A model generated the notes under the pieces. The model saw only the letters and a program-made list of their open reading frames with translations. It was not told the DNA's origin and did not search any database. This document shows positions 17,198-25,658 of a DNA stretch of 64,000 nt, piece after piece. Both the position numbers and the translations under genes were made by a program. The DNA comes from Chryseobacterium sp. JM1 (GTDB lineage: Bacteria; Bacteroidota; Bacteroidia; Flavobacteriales; Weeksellaceae). The first letter of the stretch is position 1, and each line of letters opens with the position of its first letter. Where the stretch lies: NCBI RefSeq assembly GCF_000737715.1, contig NZ_JPRN01000005.1:186001-250000 (forward strand), given 5' to 3'.

Positions 17198-18394
17198 TTA
17201 AGAAATCACACCCAGCTCTTTACCTACTTTTTCAAAAGCAGCAATTGCTTTGTCAAGGTGGGCTCTTGTGTGGGCAGCAGAAAGTTGTACTCTGATCCTT
17301 GCTTTTCCTTTCGGTACTACAGGATAGAAGAACCCGATCACATAAATCCCTTCATCCATAAGCTTTTCAGCCATTTTCTGAGCAAGAGGTGCGTCGTATA
17401 ACATCACCGGAACAATGGCAGCATCACCTTCAGGAATATCAAATCCTTTGGCCACCATTTCTTTTCTGAAATATTCTGCGTTTTCCATCACCTGATCACG
17501 AAGTGAAGTGTCGTCAGAGATCATATCCAAAACTTTCAATGCTGCTCCAACGATACCAGGTGCTAATGAATTCGAGAATAAATAAGGACGGGAACGCTGT
17601 CTCAGCATATCGATGATCTCTTTTTTACCGGACGTAAATCCTCCTAAAGCACCACCTAAAGCTTTTCCTAGCGTAGACGTGATAATATCCACTCTGCCCA
17701 TTACTTCATTGGCTTCGTGTGTTCCACGACCTGTTTTTCCGATGAAACCTGTTGCGTGAGAATCATCCACCATGACCAGAGCATTGTATTTGTCTGCAAG
17801 GTCACACACGCCTTTCAGGTCTGCTACAATACCATCCATAGAGAAAACTCCGTCTGTAACGATGATTTTGAAACGGTGATCTTTTTCAGAAGCAGCAATT
17901 AACTGTGCTTCCAGATCAGCCATATTATTATTTTTATAACGGTATCTTGCCGATTTACAAAGACGTACTCCGTCGATAATTGACGCGTGGTTCAGTTCGT
18001 CTGAAATAATGGCGTCTTCTTCAGTAAACAAAGGTTCAAAAACACCTCCGTTTGCATCAAAACATGCCGCATATAAAATCGTGTCTTCAAGACCTAAGAA
18101 ATCCGCGATTTTCTTCTCTAATTGCTTGTGAATATCCTGTGTTCCGCAGATGAAACGTACAGATGACATACCGTAACCATGTGACTCTATCATGTCCTGA
18201 GAGGCCTTCATCACCTCCGGATTGTTGGACAGACCCAGATAATTATTGGCACAAAAGTTTAAAAGCTTCTTTCCGTTAGCTTCTATTTCTGCACTCTGCT
18301 GGGAAGTGATGATTCTTTCTCTTTTATAAAGACCGTCATTTTCAATGTTTTGCAGTTCGTTCTGTAAATGTTGAAGATATTTTTCAGAGATCAT
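17198..18394 (-). CDS. kbl: Glycine C-acetyltransferase (2-amino-3-ketobutyrate CoA ligase)
   Basis: A 398-residue PLP enzyme of the alpha-oxoamine synthase family. It contains the family landmarks [11 protein letters not shown] near the N-terminus, [15 protein letters not shown], the Asp/His motif [11 protein letters not shown], and the PLP-lysine segment [14 protein letters not shown]. The length is standard for Kbl. It interconverts 2-amino-3-oxobutyrate plus CoA with glycine plus acetyl-CoA, the second step of threonine breakdown. Close relatives are BioF and serine palmitoyltransferase; the [13 protein letters not shown] and [18 protein letters not shown] segments favour Kbl. No threonine dehydrogenase gene is adjacent. 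Confidence 0.93.
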   Translation of the reverse strand: MISEKYLQHLQNELQNIENDGLYKRERIITSQQSAEIEANGKKLLNFCANNYLGLSNNPEVMKASQDMIESHGYGMSSVRFICGTQDIHKQLEKKIADFLGLEDTILYAACFDANGGVFEPLFTEEDAIISDELNHASIIDGVRLCKSARYRYKNNNMADLEAQLIAASEKDHRFKIIVTDGVFSMDGIVADLKGVCDLADKYNALVMVDDSHATGFIGKTGRGTHEANEVMGRVDIITSTLGKALGGALGGFTSGKKEIIDMLRQRSRPYLFSNSLAPGIVGAALKVLDMISDDTSLRDQVMENAEYFRKEMVAKGFDIPEGDAAIVPVMLYDAPLAQKMAEKLMDEGIYVIGFFYPVVPKGKARIRVQLSAAHTRAHLDKAIAAFEKVGKELGVIS

Positions 18395-18528
18395 TTTTTA
18401 GTAATTTTTTAGATGCGCTAATTTAATAAAAAGGTGTTAAAATATCAGCTTTTAAAAGTTTTATTGTAAAAATAGGGTTCAAATTCAGTTTTAACACAAT
18501 TAGTCTACTAATTTGGTAGGATAATAAT

Positions 18529-18536
18529 TATATTTG
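18529..18536 (+). promoter_or_regulatory. Putative Bacteroidota -7 box (TATATTTG) for the cupin gene
   Basis: TATATTTG matches the TAnnTTTG consensus and ends 18 bases before the ATG at 18555, giving a leader of about 13 bases. A TTTGG lies 13 bases upstream, closer than the usual -33 element, so support is moderate. Confidence 0.5.
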
Positions 18537-18554
18537 TGATCTAAACTGAGGAAT

Positions 18555-19433
18555 ATGAGACTGACTCCAATAGAAAAAGTAAAGACAATAAGTTCCCGAA
18601 GCTTTATACAGAATCACATGAAACCGCGTCTTCCAATTATTATGGAAGATTTCATCGATCCTTCAAGTCCTGCTTTTAAAAAGTGGAATTATGAATACTT
18701 CAAGGAAATAGCAGGAAATCATAAAGTGAACATCTATGGAAGCGAGCTGGAATCTCTGGACAGAGTGGCCAGCAGCCCGATCGGGCAGACCACATTTTCA
18801 GAATATCTTGATCTGATCAGCACAACGCCTACAGAACACAGACTGTTTTTATTCAATCTGCTCAACATCAGGCCGGAGCTTAAAGATGATCTTCATTATA
18901 ACGATGTGACGAACGGCAAAGTCCTGAAATGGCTTCCTTTCATGTTCTTCGGTGGCGAAGGATCTATCACCAGAAACCACATTGATATCGATATGTCCCA
19001 CGTTTTTATCACCCAGTTTCACGGAGTCAAAAGAATCTGGCTTTTTCCTTGGGAACAGTCGGATCTGATGTATAAACTGCCTTACAACTTTCACAGCTTA
19101 CCCAATATCAAAGATCCCGACTACAGAGAATTCCCTGCCCTTCTCTACTTAAACGGCTACGAAGCGCTGCTGAATCCGGGCGAAACGCTCTACATCCCTT
19201 CCGGCTGGTGGCATTATATACAATATGAAACCGAAGGCTATTCCGTTTCTGTAAGGGCTCTTCCTTCAAGCCTTCTTGAAAAATGGCGCGGTTTTAAAAA
19301 TATGGTCGTGACCAGAAATTTTGATAACATGATGCGTAAACTCTTCAAAGAAAAATGGTTCCGGCACAAAGTAAAAACGGCCAGAAAAAGAGCTGCGCGG
19401 GCTACCAGAAGACACAAAAGCTTCCTGATATAA
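18555..19433 (+). CDS. Cupin-like (JmjC-type) Fe(II)/2-oxoglutarate oxygenase-like protein
   Basis: A 292-residue cytoplasmic protein of the cupin_8/JmjC type. Iron-ligand motifs are visible: the HxD pair in RNHIDIDMSHVFITQFHG (about residues 139-141) and the distal His in LYIPSGWWHYIQYE (about 222). The sequence FHGVKRIWLFPWEQ is typical of JmjC hydroxylases. The C-terminus is strongly basic (HKVKTARKRAARATRRHKS), which could bind RNA or ribosomes. By analogy it may hydroxylate a protein or tRNA; the substrate is unknown. It is divergent from kbl across a 160-base intergenic region. Confidence 0.8.
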   Translation: MRLTPIEKVKTISSRSFIQNHMKPRLPIIMEDFIDPSSPAFKKWNYEYFKEIAGNHKVNIYGSELESLDRVASSPIGQTTFSEYLDLISTTPTEHRLFLFNLLNIRPELKDDLHYNDVTNGKVLKWLPFMFFGGEGSITRNHIDIDMSHVFITQFHGVKRIWLFPWEQSDLMYKLPYNFHSLPNIKDPDYREFPALLYLNGYEALLNPGETLYIPSGWWHYIQYETEGYSVSVRALPSSLLEKWRGFKNMVVTRNFDNMMRKLFKEKWFRHKVKTARKRAARATRRHKSFLI

Positions 19434-19831
19434 AAACTTCATTACAATATGTTTAACCTTAAATTATTTTAACAATGGAATTACTGTACGCTATACTATC
19501 TGCTGAACGCGCTCACTATTTTTACTATCCACTCTTCTAATCTCTTTCCGGCTGTTGAAACTTTTATTCAAATTATCAGCTGTTTTAGCCTTTTGTGGAT
19601 ATTATTTTATGTGACTGCAATTCTAAAAATGACAAAAACGGACTCAAGGTCCGTTTTTTTTTATTTAATCTAAATTCGTTAAGATGAGAAAGTGAAAGTT
19701 GGTGCTGATATCCTTGGCAAATAAAACCTTCACAAGGATAGTTCGAGGCTTGTTCCTGAATAAACAGACTTTTAGTTCTGATTTTAGACAGCAATCACTT
19801 CCCTCTTCCAACTTCAAACTTCATGACTATT
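19434..19831. other. Intergenic stretch between cupin gene and M1 peptidase
   Basis: 398 bases with no supported gene on either strand. The only recognisable element is the strong terminator at 19634-19662. Several short open frames are present but none has a credible start or composition. Confidence 0.55.
19634..19662 (+). terminator. Rho-independent terminator downstream of the cupin gene
   Basis: Hairpin AAAACGGAC-tcaa-GGTCCGTTTT followed by an uninterrupted run of T. It lies 200 bases after the cupin stop. Confidence 0.85.
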
Positions 19832-21763
19832 TTAATGCTTAACAAATTTTATATTTTTCTCCTGAACCGTAAAGATATAGGTTCCCGGTACCAGTTCTGA
19901 TATTTCAACTGCTTTACCAGGCTGATATACTGCTTTTCTGATCAGCTTCCCATCAATAGAATAAATAGAATAATCAACTGCTCTGTCAACTCCTTTTAAA
20001 TACAGCTCATTCTTAGCCGGATTAGGATACAGTGCAAACTCTTCTTTCTCAACAGAAGAAACGCTTAGTGTATTATCCTGAACCACAGTAGAATTTTTAT
20101 CCAGAATCTGATGTTCGTAATTAAACTGAACACTCGCCACAGGGAACGGAACGGTTTCTAAGAAGCCCTGATTATTGGTCGTATGATTCAGAACAAAATA
20201 AGCCGTCTGCCCTCCTGTTCCGTTGACTTTGATCGGTAACGGCATTTCAAAAAAGCTTACAGAAGCATTACTTTGTGTCTGTCCTGCTTTAAAGAAGATT
20301 TGGTTTCCGGTCTGTCTCCATTTGATATTATACGTTGGATATCCCTGACCATATAGCCAGTCATTAAAAAACTCCGTAAGATCTTTTCCGCTGGACTGAA
20401 GAAATGAAGCTTTAAAATCTGCGGTACTTGCATAACCATAGGCTAAATTCGGTCTTGCGTGATAATCTTTTACGGCCTGGTAGAAAGCCGTATCACCCAA
20501 AATCCATTTGATCATTCTTACAATATACCCTCCTTTTGCATAAGAAAGTCTACTGCTGAAAATCCGGTTTGAGTTGGAAAGTTCTGCATCTGAAACATAG
20601 GTACTTCCTCCGGTCGCACTGGTAACGGTATTTTTTTCATCAACCAGAAAACTCATAAATTGGGCATTGGTCATTAAGAGTTTTTCATTCGCCAAATGTT
20701 CCCCGAAAGTGGCAAAACCTTCATTCAGCCAGATATCATTCCAGGTTGCACAGGTTACTTTATCCCCGAACCATTGGTGGGCAAGCTCATGAGCGATAAT
20801 ACTTCTGCTCCAGCTGCCCATAGAAGACATGGTCTGGTGTTCCATACCACCTCCCCACTGGAACTGCATATGACCGTACTTTTCATTACGGAAAGGATAA
20901 GGTCCAAAATAGGTTTCAAATGTATCCATTACCTGTTTTGTCCATTCAATATTAGACATTGTCGTCGTATTGGAAGCGGTGGATGGGAATACATAATTCA
21001 CAAACGGAAAAGGTGGATTTCCGATGGTACTGGTTAATTTGGTAAAATTGGTAATCGAAAGGGCAATCAGATACGCTGCTGTAGGATATGCTGTTCTCCA
21101 GAAGGTCAGTTTTTTTGAACCCGGAAGTATCGTTTCAGACATCAGTTTGCCGTTTGCTGCAACGTTATATTGTGAAGGTGTGGTAATTTTAAAATCGAAC
21201 CGTTCAATTTTATCATTCAGGCTCTGCTTGGTAGGAAACCAATCCTGTGCGCCATAAGGTTCACTCAATGTAGACAGAACAGCCGTTCCGCCCTGATTTC
21301 CATTAAAGAAAGCACTGTTAGCAGAAGAGGGAGCACCGGAGTAGTTGATTGTCAGGGAATCCAGCGTATTGGCAGGAATAGAAGCCGGAAAATCTATCTT
21401 CAGCTCTTTTGTGGAAAGCTGTTGAAACGTTAAATCCGTTCCGTGGTATTTTACCTGAGAAACGGTAAGTGTACTGTTAAGATCAAAATAGATGCTGCTC
21501 ATATTCTGATTAGGCTTAAAGTGCGAGGTTACAGAACCTGAAATGTTATACACTGCAGGATCCAGACTGATGTCCATTCTCTGATACTGAAGATCGTAAT
21601 TCAGCGTATTGGGGCTCACATTGTAAGTGGCCATCTTATGAGCAAAGGATTTCTGTTCCATTGCTATCAATCCTTTCATTTCAATATTGTGATCATGTGT
21701 ATTCTGGCTGTACATCACTTGCGGAAGCAAGCCGCTCAGAATCAAAAGGTAAAGTGTTTTCAT
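19832..21763 (-). CDS. T9SS-sorted M1 family metallopeptidase, paralogue 1
   Basis: A protein of about 643 residues. The start is placed at MKTLYLLILSGLLPQVMYSQ (21763), a signal peptide; the in-frame extension upstream runs into the terminator-like hairpin at 21796-21823. The N-terminal beta domain is typical of M1 (LNYDLQYQRMDISLDPAVYNISG). The zinc site HELAHQWFGD is at about residue 325, followed by WLNEGFATFGE supplying the third ligand. The substrate-anchoring GAMEN motif reads GGMEHQTMSSMGSW. The C-terminus is a type A T9SS sorting domain (FALYPNPAKNELYLKG ... GTYIFTVQEKNIKFVKH). It should therefore be exported and either surface-bound or released, acting as an aminopeptidase. A close paralogue lies immediately upstream. 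Confidence 0.92.
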   Translation of the reverse strand: MKTLYLLILSGLLPQVMYSQNTHDHNIEMKGLIAMEQKSFAHKMATYNVSPNTLNYDLQYQRMDISLDPAVYNISGSVTSHFKPNQNMSSIYFDLNSTLTVSQVKYHGTDLTFQQLSTKELKIDFPASIPANTLDSLTINYSGAPSSANSAFFNGNQGGTAVLSTLSEPYGAQDWFPTKQSLNDKIERFDFKITTPSQYNVAANGKLMSETILPGSKKLTFWRTAYPTAAYLIALSITNFTKLTSTIGNPPFPFVNYVFPSTASNTTTMSNIEWTKQVMDTFETYFGPYPFRNEKYGHMQFQWGGGMEHQTMSSMGSWSRSIIAHELAHQWFGDKVTCATWNDIWLNEGFATFGEHLANEKLLMTNAQFMSFLVDEKNTVTSATGGSTYVSDAELSNSNRIFSSRLSYAKGGYIVRMIKWILGDTAFYQAVKDYHARPNLAYGYASTADFKASFLQSSGKDLTEFFNDWLYGQGYPTYNIKWRQTGNQIFFKAGQTQSNASVSFFEMPLPIKVNGTGGQTAYFVLNHTTNNQGFLETVPFPVASVQFNYEHQILDKNSTVVQDNTLSVSSVEKEEFALYPNPAKNELYLKGVDRAVDYSIYSIDGKLIRKAVYQPGKAVEISELVPGTYIFTVQEKNIKFVKH

Positions 21764-21795
21764 TTCCCGAAAAATTATTCGGTTAAATATAGATA

Positions 21796-21823
21796 AAAAC
21801 CTTCTAATCACAGATTAAAAGGT
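21796..21823 (-). terminator. Terminator-like hairpin upstream of M1 paralogue 1
   Basis: On the minus strand ACCTTTTAATC-tgt-GATTAGAAGGT is followed by TTTTTATC. It is nearly identical to the hairpin at 23972-24006, so the duplication that made the two M1 genes probably included this upstream element. It may terminate paralogue 2, although that gene ends about 195 bases earlier. Confidence 0.6.
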
Positions 21824-22016
21824 CAATTTTATATAAAATAGATGTTTACCTAAAAAACTATAGCATTTATGGCTTTTTATAAATATTTATTTCACAATAT
21901 TTTAATTAATATATAATTTTTTAAATCAAAAATAAATACAGATTACCATATTACTTCACAATTAAACACACTTATTGTGATCATATTGAAATTAAAATAG
22001 ATTATTTAGTGAATTT

Positions 22017-23942
22017 TTACTGTTTTATAAATTTGATATGCTGTTCATTGATGGTAAAAATATAAATCCCCGGAACCAGCTCTGAAATTCCAATTGCTTT
22101 TCCAGGCTTATAAAGTGATTTTCTAATTAACTTCCCATCTACAGCATGAATGAAATATTCTGCTGCTTTTTCAAAACCTTTCAGATACAGTTCATTCTTA
22201 GCCGGATTAGGGTACAATGCAAATTCATCCTTTTCTACGGAAGAAACACTTAACGTATTATCCTGAAGCACGGTAGAATTTTTCTCAAGAATCTGATAAT
22301 CATAATTGAATTCAACACTGGCAACCGGAAAAGAAACGGTTTCTAAAAATCCCTGGTTATTAGCGGTATGATTCAGTGCAAAATAAGCAATCTCGCCTCC
22401 AGTTCCATTGACTTTGATGGGTAAAGGCATTTCAAAAAAGCTTACCGATGGACTGCTCTGGGTTTGTGAAACTTTGAAAAAGATCTGGTTTCCCGTCTGT
22501 TTCCATTTTGTGGTATAGCTTGGATATCCTTCTCCATACAGCCAGTCATTAAAGAATCCTGTGAAATCTTTTCCTGTAGACTGTAAAAGCGATGCATTAA
22601 AATCTGCAGTTCTGGCATAACTGTAGGCTAAATTCGGTCTTCCATGATAGTCTTTTACGGCCTGATAGAAAGCGGTGTCTCCTAAAATCCATTTGATCAT
22701 TCTCAAGATATAGGCCCCTTTTGCATACGTCAGTCTGTTGCTGAAAATTCTGCTTACACTTGAAAGCTCTGCATCCGGAACATACGTAGAACCATTGGGA
22801 GCAGAAGTAATATTATTGATCTCTCCCAACAGAAAATTCTTGAATTCGGCATTGGTCATCAGTAATTTTTCATTCGCAAGACCAGCCCCGAATGTTGCAA
22901 AACCTTCATTCAGCCAGATATCATTCCAAGCTCCGCAAGTCACTTTATCTCCGAACCACTGATGGGCCAGCTCATGAGCAATTAATGGTTTGCTCCAGCT
23001 GCCCATGGATGACATCGTCTGGTGCTCCATTCCACCATTGAATTTGAATTCCATATGCCCGTATTTTTCGTTACGGAAAGGATAGGGCCCGAAATAGGTT
23101 TCAAAAGTATTCATGACCTGTTTGGTCCATTCTATATTGGCCATACTGGTGGTATTGGCATTCGTGGAAGGATATACATAATTCACAAACGGAAACGGCG
23201 GATTACCAATCGTATCATTTAGTTTAACGAAATTGGTGATGGAAACGGCGATCAGGTAGGCCGCTGTAGGGTACGCTGTTCTCCAGAAGGTCAGTTTCTG
23301 ATTTCCGGGAAGCGTGGTTTCAGACATCAGTTTTCCATTGGAAGCTACGTTATATTGTGAAGGTGTGGTAATTTTAAGATCAAATCTTTCAATCTTATCG
23401 TTCATGCTCTGCTTGGTAGGAAACCAGTCCTGCGCTCCGTAAGGTTCACTTAAAGTGCATAAAATAGGAATTCCGCCCTGCGTTGTTGTCGTGAAAGCAT
23501 TTCCTGCAGACGGGGCTCCTGAGTAATGGATCGTCAGTGAATCAAGCGTATTGGCAGGAATCGAGGCCGGAAAATCAATCTTTACTTCTTTAGTAGGAAG
23601 CTGCTGAAAAGTAAGGTTACTTCCATGGTACTGCACCTGAGAAACCACCATGATATCAGAAAGATCGAAATAAATGCTGCTCATATTCTGAGTGGGCTTG
23701 AAATGAGAAGTCACGGAACCCGAAATATTATAGACTGCAGGATCCAGACTGACATCCATTCTCTGGTACTGTAGATCGTAATTTAAGGTATTAGGATTGA
23801 TATTGTAGGTGATCATCTTTTTCGTAAAAGCGTTCATTTCTTTTGCGATAAGCCCTTTCATTTCAATATTGGGTTCCTGTTTCTGGCTAAAAAAATTCTG
23901 TGAGATTAAAAAGCCTAGGATTAAAAGATAAAATTTTCTCAT
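22017..23942 (-). CDS. T9SS-sorted M1 family metallopeptidase, paralogue 2
   Basis: A protein of about 641 residues, very similar to the adjacent paralogue along its whole length (shared LNYDLQYQRMD, GAPS, EPYGAQDWFPTKQS, GKDF/LT blocks). It starts at MRKFYLLILGFLISQNFFSQ (23942), a signal peptide. Zinc site HELAHQWFGD at about residue 323 and WLNEGFATFG are intact. The GAMEN position again reads GGMEHQTMSSMG. The sorting domain (FALYPNPAKNELYLKGFEK ... IYIFTINEQHIKFIKQ) indicates T9SS export. Tandem duplication may extend substrate range or dosage. Divergence is visible in the C-terminal third (RTADFNASLLQSTGKDFTGF versus STADFKASFLQSSGKDLTEF). Confidence 0.92.
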   Translation of the reverse strand: MRKFYLLILGFLISQNFFSQKQEPNIEMKGLIAKEMNAFTKKMITYNINPNTLNYDLQYQRMDVSLDPAVYNISGSVTSHFKPTQNMSSIYFDLSDIMVVSQVQYHGSNLTFQQLPTKEVKIDFPASIPANTLDSLTIHYSGAPSAGNAFTTTTQGGIPILCTLSEPYGAQDWFPTKQSMNDKIERFDLKITTPSQYNVASNGKLMSETTLPGNQKLTFWRTAYPTAAYLIAVSITNFVKLNDTIGNPPFPFVNYVYPSTNANTTSMANIEWTKQVMNTFETYFGPYPFRNEKYGHMEFKFNGGMEHQTMSSMGSWSKPLIAHELAHQWFGDKVTCGAWNDIWLNEGFATFGAGLANEKLLMTNAEFKNFLLGEINNITSAPNGSTYVPDAELSSVSRIFSNRLTYAKGAYILRMIKWILGDTAFYQAVKDYHGRPNLAYSYARTADFNASLLQSTGKDFTGFFNDWLYGEGYPSYTTKWKQTGNQIFFKVSQTQSSPSVSFFEMPLPIKVNGTGGEIAYFALNHTANNQGFLETVSFPVASVEFNYDYQILEKNSTVLQDNTLSVSSVEKDEFALYPNPAKNELYLKGFEKAAEYFIHAVDGKLIRKSLYKPGKAIGISELVPGIYIFTINEQHIKFIKQ

Positions 23943-23971
23943 ACTCAGGTTATTAGATGTAATCAAAGATA

Positions 23972-24006
23972 AAAAAAACCTTCTAATCATGGATTAAAAG
24001 GTTTTT
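23972..24006 (-). terminator. Rho-independent terminator downstream of the DD-peptidase gene
   Basis: On the minus strand AAAACCTTTTAATC-cat-GATTAGAAGGTTTT is followed by a T run. It lies 23 bases past the stop of the PBP4-type gene and 30 bases before M1 paralogue 2. Confidence 0.85.
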
Positions 24007-24028
24007 ATAAATATTAAAAAAATATGGT

Positions 24029-25498
24029 TTAAAGATCGAGAGCCGGCTCAAGAATTTTTTCCATTCTTTTCTTCACCATATCTACAGATCCTGAATAATT
24101 ATTGACCATTAAAGAAAACACAAGCGTCTTCCCTGAATTGGTTTTCAGATATCCTGCTAAAGTTTTTACTTTATTTAAAGTTCCTGTTTTAGCAAAAACC
24201 TGTCCGTTTCCGGTTCCGATGAACATTCTTTTCAGTGTTCCGGACTGTCCTCCTACCGGCAGTGATGTGAAATAGGTTTTGTAATATTTCTCGTCCATTA
24301 AAGAAGTCAGAAATTTCACCTGAGAAATAGGCGTTACGTTATTTCCTCTTGAAAGTCCGCTTCCGTCCATATAATTCAGCCCGATCATATCGAAGCTTTC
24401 ATTTTTAAGGTGGTTGGTTACTACTATTCTTCCTGATTCTGAAGTCTGATCGCCCATTTTCTGATAACCTACTGTTTTCAGTAAAGCTTCTGCAAGAGAA
24501 TTGTCGCTATGCTGGTTGGTATAGAATACAATATCACCTAATGTCGGAGATTTATAAGCTGCTACCAGTTTTCTGCTTTCAGGTGCCGCATCCGTCATTT
24601 TTGGCGTTACTTTTCCTGTCACTCCAATTCCACTTTTCACCAGTGTCGTTCTGAACGTATTGGCAAGATAAGCCGGAGCATCTGGAAGTTTTGTTGTTAA
24701 AACACCGTCGCCATCATACTTTTCAGCATATACCATCTGGTTTACATAAGGAGAAACGTAGAAATACTTTTTATCAGAAGCAAATCCTGATTTTTTCACG
24801 ATCAGCTTTTCGTTTGCCGGATTGATCTCGCGGGTAGTTCCTACAGGCAGGTAGTAATTATTGTTTTCAAGCCATACAACATTTTCCGGAAGCATTGTAA
24901 TATTGCCTTTGAAAAGCGCTGTCTGAATGATAATATCACCATTTACCTTTTTGATACCTTCGCGGGAAAGTCCGCTCATGAAGTCTGAAACAATGTCTCT
25001 GTACGACCACGCTCCTGCTTTATTGGTTCCTAAAGAAGGATCTCCGCTGCCTATCAGATACAAGTTTCCATTTAAAACTCCACTTTCATCAATAGTCCCT
25101 GAATATTCCAGCTGTGTCATCCAACGGTAGTTTTCGCCTAAAAGGTTTAACGCTGTTTCCGTGGTCAACAATTTGGTAGTAGAAGCCGGAACTAAAGGAG
25201 TATTTTCGTTGTACGAAGAGATCACCTTCTTCGTTTTCGGGTCATACACTACGAATCCCCAACTGGCATTTTTCAGCACAGGATCCGCTATCATTGTGTT
25301 TACATTTATGTCTACGAGCTCTTTGGCCGACAAAATTGTCTTCTCCGCTACCGCAGTAATGGGAGAAGGCAGATTCAAAGTACTTCTTTGATTATCGTAA
25401 GCCTGTGAATAAAGAACGGTAGAAACGGTAGATTGAGCAAGGAAAAACCCAGAAGCCAATACCGCTGCACTTGAAATATATTTTCTGTAATTTACCAT
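24029..25498 (-). CDS. dacB: D-alanyl-D-alanine carboxypeptidase/endopeptidase (PBP4 type)
   Basis: A 489-residue exported penicillin-binding protein of peptidase family S13. After an N-terminal signal region (MVNYRKYISSAAVLASGFFLAQS) come the three active-site motifs: SxxK in PASTTKLLT (Ser about 106, Lys about 109), SxN in HSDNSLAEALLK, and KTG in VFAKTGTLNKVKTLAGY. The insert between SxxK and SxN (GDIIIQTALFKG, LPVGTTREINPANEK) is typical of PBP4. It trims or cleaves D-Ala-D-Ala crosslinks of peptidoglycan in the periplasm. A terminator follows the gene. Confidence 0.92.
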   Translation of the reverse strand: MVNYRKYISSAAVLASGFFLAQSTVSTVLYSQAYDNQRSTLNLPSPITAVAEKTILSAKELVDINVNTMIADPVLKNASWGFVVYDPKTKKVISSYNENTPLVPASTTKLLTTETALNLLGENYRWMTQLEYSGTIDESGVLNGNLYLIGSGDPSLGTNKAGAWSYRDIVSDFMSGLSREGIKKVNGDIIIQTALFKGNITMLPENVVWLENNNYYLPVGTTREINPANEKLIVKKSGFASDKKYFYVSPYVNQMVYAEKYDGDGVLTTKLPDAPAYLANTFRTTLVKSGIGVTGKVTPKMTDAAPESRKLVAAYKSPTLGDIVFYTNQHSDNSLAEALLKTVGYQKMGDQTSESGRIVVTNHLKNESFDMIGLNYMDGSGLSRGNNVTPISQVKFLTSLMDEKYYKTYFTSLPVGGQSGTLKRMFIGTGNGQVFAKTGTLNKVKTLAGYLKTNSGKTLVFSLMVNNYSGSVDMVKKRMEKILEPALDL

Positions 25499-25658
25499 CT
25501 ATCTTTTTTTGGTTCCATAGTTTGACACAATAAAAAATGATAAGTTAAATCATCCAATTAAAGAGCCAAACACTTAATCAACGACCAAAAGTAGAAATTA
25601 TTGTCAGATAAAGGGTCACAGAGGTCTTATAAAAGAGCCTAAAGTTTGTTAAAAAATG

